NCBI GenBank assembly: GCA_003220225.1
Contig: QHRU01000052.1
Span: 1-59,967, forward strand
Reading direction: 5' to 3'
From: Candidatus Rokuibacteriota bacterium
Lineage (GTDB): Bacteria > Methylomirabilota > Methylomirabilia > Rokubacteriales > CSP1-6
DNA: 59,967 bases
Numbering within the stretch: position 1 is the stretch's first letter; each line of letters starts with the position of its first letter. This document shows, piece after piece, positions 54,077-59,967 of this stretch. The notes beneath the pieces are model-generated. The model was not told the origin of the DNA, ran no database searches, and was given only the letters and a program-made list of their open reading frames with translations. The position numbers were made by a program, and so were the translations under genes.

Positions 54077-55357
54077 GTGAGCAACGATTTCCTGCACATG
54101 ACTCCCACCACCCACTACCCCTATCGTCACGGCCAGCTCTGCTGCGAAGGGGTGCCGCTGACGAAGCTCGCCGACGCCGTCGGGACGCCCGCCTACGTCT
54201 ACTCGAGGGCCGCGCTGCTCGAGAGCTACGGAGCCTACGACCACGCGTTCAAGGACGTCCCGCACCTCGTGTGCTACTCGATCAAGGCGAACTCCAACCT
54301 CGCGGTGATCGCCACGCTGGCGAGAGCCGGCGCGGGCGCGGATATCGTCTCGGGCGGCGAGCTGCACCGGGCGCTGCGCGCGGGCGTGTCGCCGAAGAGG
54401 ATCATCTTCTCGGGCGTGGGCAAGACGCGCGACGAGATGCGCGACGCGCTCAAGGCCGAGATCCTCCTGTTCAACGTGGAGTCGGTGGGCGAGCTGCGCG
54501 CGCTCGACGAGGTGGCGCGCGAGATGGGCACGCGGGCGCCGGTGGCGCTGCGCGTGAACCCCGACGTGGACCCGCAGACGCACAGGTACATCGCCACGGG
54601 GCTCAAGAGCGCGAAGTTCGGCATCCCGTACACTCAGGCGCTGACAGCCTACGAAGAGGCGGCCCGCCTACCCGGTCTCCAGGTGGTCGGCGCCGACATG
54701 CACATCGGCTCGCAGCTGACGAAGACGTCCCCGCTGGGCGACGCGGTGGCCCGCGTGGCGGCGCTCGTCAAGCAGCTGCGCGAGCGGCGGATCGAGATCA
54801 CCACCATCGACGTGGGCGGGGGCCTCGGCATCCGGTATCACGACGAGACGCCGCCCAGTCACGCGGAGTACGCGACGGTGCTGCTGCCGGCCCTCAAGGA
54901 GCTCGGCGTGACGGTGCTGCTCGAGCCCGGGCGCTCGATCGTCGGCAACGCGGGCGCGCTGCTCACGCGCGTGCTCTATCACAAGCAGACCGACGCCAAG
55001 ACGTTCGTGGTCGTCGACGCGGCCATGAACGACCTCGTGCGGCCGGCGTTCTACGACTCCTATCACGCGATCGTGCCCGTGACCGAAGCGCGGGCCAACG
55101 CGCCCGTGGAGACGGCGGACGTGGTGGGACCGATCTGCGAGTCGGGCGACTTCTTCGCCAAGGATCGCGCGATGCCGCGGCCGGAGGAGGGCGACCTGCT
55201 CGCCATCCTGAGCGCCGGCGCCTACGGCTTCGTGATGGCGTCCAACTACAACACGAGGCCGCGGCCCGTCGAGGTCCTCGTGGACGGCGATCGCTATACC
55301 ATCGTGCGCCGCCGGGAGACGTTCGAAGACCTGGTGGCCGGGGAGACGACCGCATGA
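54077..55357 (+). CDS. lysA: diaminopimelate decarboxylase
   Basis: A 426-residue PLP fold III decarboxylase making lysine from meso-diaminopimelate. PLP lysine in VCYSIKANSNLAVIATLA, HIGSQLTKTSP, the phosphate-binding VGGGLGIRY, LEPGRSIVGNAGALL and GPICESGDFFAKD are all standard. GTG 54077 is the first usable start; an ATG at 54098 is an alternative that would shorten the protein by seven residues. ATGA overlap couples it to dapA. Confidence 0.95.
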   Translation: MSNDFLHMTPTTHYPYRHGQLCCEGVPLTKLADAVGTPAYVYSRAALLESYGAYDHAFKDVPHLVCYSIKANSNLAVIATLARAGAGADIVSGGELHRALRAGVSPKRIIFSGVGKTRDEMRDALKAEILLFNVESVGELRALDEVAREMGTRAPVALRVNPDVDPQTHRYIATGLKSAKFGIPYTQALTAYEEAARLPGLQVVGADMHIGSQLTKTSPLGDAVARVAALVKQLRERRIEITTIDVGGGLGIRYHDETPPSHAEYATVLLPALKELGVTVLLEPGRSIVGNAGALLTRVLYHKQTDAKTFVVVDAAMNDLVRPAFYDSYHAIVPVTEARANAPVETADVVGPICESGDFFAKDRAMPRPEEGDLLAILSAGAYGFVMASNYNTRPRPVEVLVDGDRYTIVRRRETFEDLVAGETTA

Positions 55358-56241
55358 ATCCGACCTTCACCGGTTCGTTCGTCGCGTTGGTGACTCCGTT
55401 CAAGAACGGCAAGGTGGACGAGGCGAAGCTGCGCGAGCTGGTCGAGCTGCACGTGGCCAACGGCACCGACGGTCTCGTGCCATGCGGCACCACCGGCGAG
55501 TCGCCGACCCTCTCGCACGACGAGCACAAGCGCGTCGTCGAGGTCGTGGTCGAGGCGGCGAGCCGGCGCGTCAAGGTGCTCGCCGGCAGTGGCTCGAACT
55601 CCACCGCGGAGGCCCTCGACCTCACCCGGCACGCCGAGCGCGCGGGCGCCGACGGGGCGCTCGTGGTGAACCCGTACTACAACAAGCCGACGCAGGAGGG
55701 GCTCTACCGGCACTTCCGCACGGTGGCGGAGTCGGTCGCGATCCCGATCGTCGTCTACAACATCCAGAGCCGCACGGCGATCAACGTCGAGACCCCGACC
55801 ATGGCGCGGCTGGCCCGCGACTGCAAGAACGTGCGCGGCGTCAAGGAGGCTTCCGGCAACCTCGATCAGATGACGCAGGTCGTGCTGTCGTGCGGCCCCG
55901 GCTTCTCGGTCCTCTCCGGCGACGACAGCCTGACGCTGCCGCTCATGGCCGTGGGCGGCCACGGGGTCATCTCCGTCATCGCCAACATCGTGCCGAAGGA
56001 CACGGCCGAGATGGTGCACGCGGCGCTCGACAACGACTGGAAGCGCGCGCGCGAGCTCCACCAGCGGCTCTTCCCGCTGGCGCGGGCGGCGTTCCTCGAG
56101 ACCAACCCCATCCCCATCAAGGAAGCGATGGCGATGGCCGGAATGATCGAGCCGGAATTCCGGCTGCCGATGTGCCGCATGAGCGACGCGAACCGCGAGA
56201 CGCTGCGCGCTGTCCTCAAGCAGTACGGGCTCGTGAAGTAG
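55354..56241 (+). CDS. dapA: 4-hydroxy-tetrahydrodipicolinate synthase
   Basis: A 295-residue aldolase condensing pyruvate with aspartate semialdehyde. VALVTPFKNGKVDEAKL, PCGTTGESPTLSHDEH, NPYYNKPTQEGLYRHF, the active-site Tyr in VVYNIQSRTAI and the Schiff-base Lys in VRGVKEASGNLDQM fit DapA throughout. Coupled to lysA by ATGA; dapB follows after 17 nt. Confidence 0.95.
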   Translation: MNPTFTGSFVALVTPFKNGKVDEAKLRELVELHVANGTDGLVPCGTTGESPTLSHDEHKRVVEVVVEAASRRVKVLAGSGSNSTAEALDLTRHAERAGADGALVVNPYYNKPTQEGLYRHFRTVAESVAIPIVVYNIQSRTAINVETPTMARLARDCKNVRGVKEASGNLDQMTQVVLSCGPGFSVLSGDDSLTLPLMAVGGHGVISVIANIVPKDTAEMVHAALDNDWKRARELHQRLFPLARAAFLETNPIPIKEAMAMAGMIEPEFRLPMCRMSDANRETLRAVLKQYGLVK

Positions 56242-56258
56242 CCGCGCGCGATCCACCC

Positions 56259-57068
56259 ATGGCCGACATAGATCTGGTAATCGGCGGCGCCGCCGGGCGC
56301 ATGGGCTCGCGCATCATCGCGCTGCACGGCGAGACGCCCGGGCTGCGGGTGGCGGCCGCGCTGGAGGCGCCCGGCCATCGCGCGCTGGGCCGTGACGCCG
56401 GCGAGGCAGCCGGCGGCGCCAAGCTCGGCGTCCCGGTCACCGCCGACGCGGGCGCCGCCATCACGCGCGACCGCGTGCTGGTCGAGTTCTCGGTGCCGGA
56501 GGCCTCACTCGAGCACCTGCGCCTCGTCGCCCGCGCGGGCGGGCGCGCCGTGATCGGCACCACCGGCTTCTCCGGCGCACACCGCGAGGAGATCGCCGCC
56601 CTCGCGCGCCAGGCCGCGATCCTCGTCGCGCCCAGCATGTCCGTGGCCGTGACGCTCGCCTTCACCCTGCTCAAGACGATGGCGAAGGTCCTCGGCGACG
56701 ACTACGACGTCGAGATCACCGAGACCCACCATCGCTACAAGAAGGACGCGCCGAGCGGCACCGCCGTCCACATGGCCGAGATCGTCGCCCGGGCGCTGGG
56801 TCGCGACCTCAAGCAGGTCGGCGTGTACGGACGGCAGGGCCTGCCGGGCGAGCGCACGGGCAAGGAGATCGGCGTGATGTCGCTCCGCTCGGGCGACGTC
56901 GTCGGCGAGCACACGGTGTCCTTCGGCACGCTCGGTGAGCGCCTGGAGCTGACGCACAAGGCCCACAGCCGCGACATGTTCGCGCGCGGCGCGCTGCGTG
57001 CGGTCCGCTGGATCCCCGGACGCAGCCCCGGCCTCTACTCCATGCACGACGTCCTCGGGATCGCCTGA
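56259..57068 (+). CDS. dapB: 4-hydroxy-tetrahydrodipicolinate reductase
   Basis: A 269-residue NAD(P)H-dependent reductase. The Rossmann motif is IGGAAGRMGSRII, VIGTTGFSGAH and APSMSVAVTLAF follow, and the active-site segment EITETHHRYKKDAPSGTA is exact. Its TGA overlaps the ATG of a short gene remnant (TGATG). Product goes to DapL for lysine and cell-wall synthesis. Confidence 0.95.
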   Translation: MADIDLVIGGAAGRMGSRIIALHGETPGLRVAAALEAPGHRALGRDAGEAAGGAKLGVPVTADAGAAITRDRVLVEFSVPEASLEHLRLVARAGGRAVIGTTGFSGAHREEIAALARQAAILVAPSMSVAVTLAFTLLKTMAKVLGDDYDVEITETHHRYKKDAPSGTAVHMAEIVARALGRDLKQVGVYGRQGLPGERTGKEIGVMSLRSGDVVGEHTVSFGTLGERLELTHKAHSRDMFARGALRAVRWIPGRSPGLYSMHDVLGIA

Positions 57069-57217
57069 TGCTCATCGTGCGCTTCCGCGCCGGCGATGCC
57101 ACGCGCGACGGCGCGCTCGGCACGCCGGCCGGCGCGGACCGACTGCTGCGCGGCGACCGCGTCGAGGTCCGCGTCGAGGGCGTCGGCTCCCTCAAGAACC
57201 CGGTCGTGAAGCTGTGA
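57068..57217 (+). pseudogene. remnant of fumarylacetoacetate hydrolase family gene (C-terminal 49 codons)
   Basis: The 49-codon frame reads GALGTPAGADRLLRGDRVEV then RVEGVGSLKNPVVKL, which matches the C-terminal GTPAG...LRPGD-VEVEVEGIGTLRNPV end of FAH-fold hydrolases; the catalytic domain of about 200 residues is missing. It keeps an ATG coupled to the dapB stop (TGATG) and a TGA coupled to folB (GTGA), so translation of a short peptide is possible. Most simply it is a deletion relic retained because it links dapB to folB. Confidence 0.7.
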
Positions 57218-57576
57218 CCGCCGATCGCCTGCGCCTCGAGGACGTCCGCTTCTACGGCCATCACGGCGTGTCCACCGCCGAGCAGACGGTGGGCGTCTGG
57301 TTCTCGGTGGACGCGGAGCTCACGCTGGACCTCACCAGCGCCGCCGTCTCGGACGACCTCGCGTGCGCGGTGGACTACGGCCAGGTGGCGCGCCGCATCG
57401 TCGAGATCGGCACGCAGGGCCGCGTGAACCTCATCGAGCGGCTGGCCGGGCAGATCGCCCAGGCCCTGCTGCGGGAGTTCCCGGCCGAGGAAGTCCGCAT
57501 CCGCGTGCGCAAGCTCACGCCGCCGCTGCAGGGACTGGTCGGCACCCCCTCGGTCGAGCTGACGCGGCGACGCTGA
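57214..57576 (+). CDS. folB: dihydroneopterin aldolase
   Basis: A 120-residue enzyme converting dihydroneopterin to 6-hydroxymethyl-dihydropterin in folate synthesis. VRFYGHHGVSTAEQTVGVWF is the family hallmark with the substrate Glu, DYGQVARRIVEI follows, and RVRKLTPPLQGL carries the catalytic Lys. GTG start overlaps the FAH remnant's stop; the stop overlaps folK (TGATG). Folate made here supports gcvT. Confidence 0.92.
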   Translation: MTADRLRLEDVRFYGHHGVSTAEQTVGVWFSVDAELTLDLTSAAVSDDLACAVDYGQVARRIVEIGTQGRVNLIERLAGQIAQALLREFPAEEVRIRVRKLTPPLQGLVGTPSVELTRRR

Positions 57577-58124
57577 TGGCGCGCGTCTACCTGAGCCTCG
57601 GCAGCAACCTGGGTGACCGGCTCGATCTGCTGCGCTCGGCCGTGCGGAGGCTGCGCGCGAGCGCGGAGATGGCCGTCGTCGAGGCCTCGCCGCTCTACGA
57701 GTCGGAGCCGTGGGAAGAGGAGCCGGGCCTCACGGAGCTCGAGCGGCGCTGGTACCTCAACTGCGTGGTGGCGATCGAGACCGCGCTGCCGCCCCGTGCG
57801 CTGCTCGGACGGCTACAGGAAATCGAGAACGCGCTCGGGCGCCTGCGGCCCGCGGGCACGCCGGAGGCCCGGCGCTTCGCGCCGCGCACGCTCGACATCG
57901 ACATCCTCTTCTACGGCAACGAGGTGATCAGCGGGCCCGACGACCTGCACGTGCCGCACCTGCTGCTGGCCGAGCGCGCGTTCGTGCTGCGGCCGCTCGC
58001 CGACGTCGCGCCGGATTTCGAGCATCCGACGCTCTACGCCACCGTGCGCGAGCTGCTCGCGGACCTCGCCGACGAGCACACCGTTCGCGCGGGCGGCTAC
58101 CCCGCGCGCTGGTTCGAGGACTGA
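57576..58124 (+). CDS. folK: 2-amino-4-hydroxy-6-hydroxymethyldihydropteridine pyrophosphokinase
   Basis: A 182-residue kinase phosphorylating hydroxymethyl-dihydropterin before folP. YLSLGSNLGDRLDLL and the signature APRTLDIDILFYG are present, as is PHLLLAERAFVLRPLADVAP. Coupled to folB. A 3-nt gap separates it from the sigma factor gene. folP is not in the window. Confidence 0.94.
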   Translation: MARVYLSLGSNLGDRLDLLRSAVRRLRASAEMAVVEASPLYESEPWEEEPGLTELERRWYLNCVVAIETALPPRALLGRLQEIENALGRLRPAGTPEARRFAPRTLDIDILFYGNEVISGPDDLHVPHLLLAERAFVLRPLADVAPDFEHPTLYATVRELLADLADEHTVRAGGYPARWFED

Positions 58125-58127
58125 GGC

Positions 58128-58640
58128 GTGGCCGACACCGACTTCCAGCGGCAAGCGCTCCAGCACATCGACGCGCTCTACAACTTCGCCGTCTATCTGA
58201 CCCGCAATCCGCCGGAAGCGGACGATCTCGTCCAGGAAACGTACCTGAGAGCCTTCCGCTTCTCGCACCGCTTCCAGCCGGGAACCCACCTGCGGGCGTG
58301 GTTGTTTCAAATCCTGAGGAACACGTTTCTCACGTTTTACCGGCTACGCGAGCGTGAGACGGCGATCGCCGAGGACGGCGTCCCCGACTGGGACGTACCG
58401 ATGTTCCACGACACGTCGACGGACGAGGGAGGCGCCCTCGAGGCGCACACCGACCTCGAGCGTGCCATGCGACGCCTGCCCGAGGAGTTCCGCACGGTGC
58501 TGCTGCTCGCGGAAGTCGAAGGGATGCCGCTCGAGGAGGTCGCCCGGGTGATGGCCTGCCCGGTCGGCACCGTGAAGTCACGCATCTTCCGCGCCAAGGA
58601 GCGGCTACGCGGCTTGCTGAAAGACTACGAGAAGAAATGA
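58128..58640 (+). CDS. ECF-type RNA polymerase sigma factor
   Basis: A 170-residue sigma-70 family factor of the extracytoplasmic-function type. Region 2 reads ADDLVQETYLRAFRFSHRF with the core-binding and -10 helices and HLRAWLFQILRNTFLTFYR; region 4 reads LEEVARVMACPVGTVKSRIF, the -35 helix-turn-helix. No region 1 or 3 is present. GTG start 3 nt after folK; its stop overlaps the next gene (ATGA), the usual layout for an anti-sigma partner. The stress signal is unknown. Confidence 0.92.
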   Translation: MADTDFQRQALQHIDALYNFAVYLTRNPPEADDLVQETYLRAFRFSHRFQPGTHLRAWLFQILRNTFLTFYRLRERETAIAEDGVPDWDVPMFHDTSTDEGGALEAHTDLERAMRRLPEEFRTVLLLAEVEGMPLEEVARVMACPVGTVKSRIFRAKERLRGLLKDYEKK

Positions 58641-59344
58641 GCGACGAGCTTCGCGGTCCGGACGACGAAGCGCTCGGGCGCCGCCTGGCGTCCGAGTTGC
58701 CGCGCTACACGGCGCCGGCGCGCCTGCGCGTCAGCATCGTGGACGCGGCGGATCACCCGGCCCGACGGCCGGTGTGGCTCGCCCCGCTCATCGCGGCGGC
58801 GGCCACCGCGCTGGCGCTGGTGCTCTTCCTGATCCCCGTGCTGCCGCGCATCGAGCCGGCCGATCCGGTCCAGCAGGTCGTCCGCGCAGTCGTCAACGAG
58901 CACTCGCGCGCGCTGATGTGGGGTGCGCGCCAGCCGCAGATCCTCCCCGCCGGCCTGCCGTGGCTGACGCAGGAGACGGGCATCGACCTCCGCCGGGCCT
59001 TCGCCGGCGACGATCGGCTGAGCCTCGTCGCCGCCGAGCCCGTGTACCTCACCCGCCAGCGCGGCCTCGCCGTGCACTACCGCGACGTCGACGGCCACCT
59101 CGTCAGCTACATCATGCTGCCCGCGGAGCGTAGCTTCGCGATGAGCGAGCGCGACCGCGTCCAGATCGATGGCCGCTTCAAGCCGATGCTCAAGCGTGAC
59201 AGCGGGTTCGTGACGTGGGTGTGGAAGCAGGGCGACGTCGCGTGCTTCCTCGTCTCGGACATGGTGTCGCAGGACGACCTCGAGCGGTTCAAAGACTACT
59301 TCGTCCGCGTGCGCGTGGCGACGGAGCCGACGATCGCGTACTAA
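58637..59344 (+). CDS. membrane protein, probable anti-sigma factor
   Basis: A 235-residue protein with a 45-residue cytoplasmic N-terminus, one membrane segment (VWLAPLIAAAATALALVLFL) and a periplasmic domain of about 160 residues. This topology and the ATGA coupling to the sigma gene are those of an anti-sigma factor. The N-terminal part lacks the H-x3-C-x2-C zinc motif of the ZAS family, so it would have to be a non-zinc type. The periplasmic part has beta character (YRDVDGHLVSYIMLPAERSF) and a single cysteine. A family-1 repeat begins 2 nt after the stop. Confidence 0.7.
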   Translation: MSDELRGPDDEALGRRLASELPRYTAPARLRVSIVDAADHPARRPVWLAPLIAAAATALALVLFLIPVLPRIEPADPVQQVVRAVVNEHSRALMWGARQPQILPAGLPWLTQETGIDLRRAFAGDDRLSLVAAEPVYLTRQRGLAVHYRDVDGHLVSYIMLPAERSFAMSERDRVQIDGRFKPMLKRDSGFVTWVWKQGDVACFLVSDMVSQDDLERFKDYFVRVRVATEPTIAY

Positions 59345-59346
59345 AC

Positions 59347-59490
59347 GGGTGGGCGGGGGCGGCGTGCCCCTCCTCGACCACGCAAATCGACACGACGTTG
59401 CGCCTGCCGACGAGCCACGATTGCCAGCCGGAACCGACGCAATACCCAGAAGACACGGGTCTCGGAGGGGCACGCCGCCCCCACCCACCC
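59347..59490 (+). repeat. family-1 element, copy C (3' of anti-sigma gene)
   Basis: 27-bp arms (59347-59373 and 59464-59490) with one mismatch flank a 90-nt core. CACGCAAATCGAC (59379-59391) and CCGACGCAATACCCAGAAG (59434-59452) match copies A and B, the latter with one change. Arm sequence is again different. It begins 2 nt after the stop of the gene it follows. The next 124 bp before kdsC show nothing I can name. Confidence 0.9.
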
Positions 59491-59614
59491 TTCAGTCGGC
59501 GGTCGTCGGACCAATCACTACACGCATGAGTCGAGAGACTTCGTCGCGTCTCGGTCGCGTTCTCGTCGGCCTCCGGCGGGGTGGTGACGGGAGCGGACGC
59601 GCACGCGACATCGG

Positions 59615-59967
59615 TCAGCGGGGGCGAGGGCTGGGGGGCTTGGCCTGGCGGGCGGAGAGGATGAGGTCGCAGAGTTCGCGGATGGCGCCGTGGCCGCCGA
59701 GGGCGCGCGTGACGTAGACGGCGGCAGTCCGCACGGCGGGGACGGCGTTGGCGACGGCAACGGGAAAGCCGACGAGCGCCATCGCCGGCAGGTCGCCGAC
59801 GTCGTCACCCACGTAGCACGCGTCCGCCGCGCGGACGCCGTGCCGCGTCAGGATCCCCTGCACGACGGCGCCCTTGTCCGTCGCGTCCTGGTGGACCTCG
59901 ACGATGCCCAGCTCGCGCGCGCGGCGCTCGACGATCTCCGAGTGGCGGCGTGTGATCACGGCCGTGA
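59615..59967 (-). CDS. kdsC: 3-deoxy-D-manno-octulosonate-8-phosphate phosphatase, C-terminal part
   Basis: The gene enters from the right edge, so the N-terminal catalytic DxD motif lies outside; about 117 residues are visible. TAVITRRHSEIVERRARELG, QDATDKGAVVQGIL and CYVGDDVGDLPAMALVGFPV are the KdsC pattern, including the C-terminal GDD acidic motif of the HAD fold. It removes phosphate from KDO-8-phosphate in the lipopolysaccharide pathway. A related HAD phosphatase of the C0 type is the alternative. The final residues (SARQAKPPSPRPR) are a basic tail. Confidence 0.8.
   Translation of the reverse strand, partial: TAVITRRHSEIVERRARELGIVEVHQDATDKGAVVQGILTRHGVRAADACYVGDDVGDLPAMALVGFPVAVANAVPAVRTAAVYVTRALGGHGAIRELCDLILSARQAKPPSPRPR

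Noticed and set aside
59374-59560. Core of the family-1 element considered as a coding peptide (TTQID...PTQYPE)
   Set aside because: One frame is open in copies B and C and gives similar peptides, but copy A has an indel and a stop in that frame, and the arms would encode unrelated residues. Conservation is better explained at the nucleic-acid level.

Overview
The window is a dense, very GC-rich (about 70% by eye) bacterial chromosome segment. It carries 61 recognisable protein genes (one cut by the right edge), two gene remnants and several families of structured repeats. I see no rRNA, tRNA, CRISPR, transposase, integrase or phage gene. The cell is Gram-negative: there are BamD, a KdsC-like phosphatase for KDO synthesis, lipobox lipoproteins and an HlyD-type periplasmic adaptor. 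The gene content, the two-subunit glycine decarboxylase and the G-tract repeats fit an uncultured soil or subsurface lineage such as Candidatus Rokubacteria/Methylomirabilota. That placement is a guess from memory, not a computed result.

Layout. 1-5.9 kb: ABC ATPase, YbgC-type thioesterase, AAA+ ATPase and MFS exporter on the minus strand, then a hotdog protein and a small membrane-anchored protein on the plus strand. 5.0-15.8 kb: a long minus-strand chain gcvT-gcvH-gcvPA-gcvPB-octanoyltransferase-NUDIX-pepA-PHP-ArsC-like-CoA transferase-dienelactone hydrolase. It encodes the whole glycine cleavage system apart from the L protein, plus a LipM-like enzyme that can start lipoylation of GcvH. 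15.9-16.7 kb: a decayed response regulator and a glycine-zipper lipoprotein. 16.7-23.2 kb: a minus-strand operon of methyltransferase, hydroxyacid dehydrogenase, D-glutamate cyclase-like protein, PxpB, PxpC, class III aminotransferase and luciferase-like oxidoreductase, read as 5-oxoproline/amino-acid catabolism. 23.2-30.3 kb: accessory catabolic genes (GNAT, SMP-30, maleate isomerase-like, DUF2071, a second hydroxyacid dehydrogenase, HlyD, LarA-like).

30.4-35.5 kb: bamD, threonine aldolase, two oligopeptide ABC ATPases without permeases, a hydrolase and a small orphan. 35.6-43 kb: M23 peptidase, then an aspartate-family block (AlaC-like aminotransferase, hom, thrC, a flippase-like membrane protein, lysC). 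43-48.4 kb: zinc alcohol dehydrogenase, comEA-comEC and dapL. 48.8-60 kb: a stand-alone, divergent rpoA, mltG, then a plus-strand chain plsC-argH-FN3 lipoprotein-lysA-dapA-dapB-(FAH remnant)-folB-folK-ECF sigma-membrane partner, and a partial kdsC. dapL, dapA, dapB, lysA and lysC together describe lysine synthesis by the LL-diaminopimelate aminotransferase route.

Two themes stand out. First, two unrelated families of structured repeats sit just after stop codons, always in the orientation of the gene they follow (seven of seven loci). Family 1 keeps a roughly 90-nt core nearly constant, while its 24-30 bp flanking arms change completely from copy to copy yet stay self-complementary. Second, many transcription units have a -10-like hexamer only 7-9 nt before the start codon and no Shine-Dalgarno, implying leaderless or nearly leaderless mRNAs. 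Inside operons, genes are chained by ATGA, GTGA, TGATG, TAGTG and apparently CTGA overlaps.
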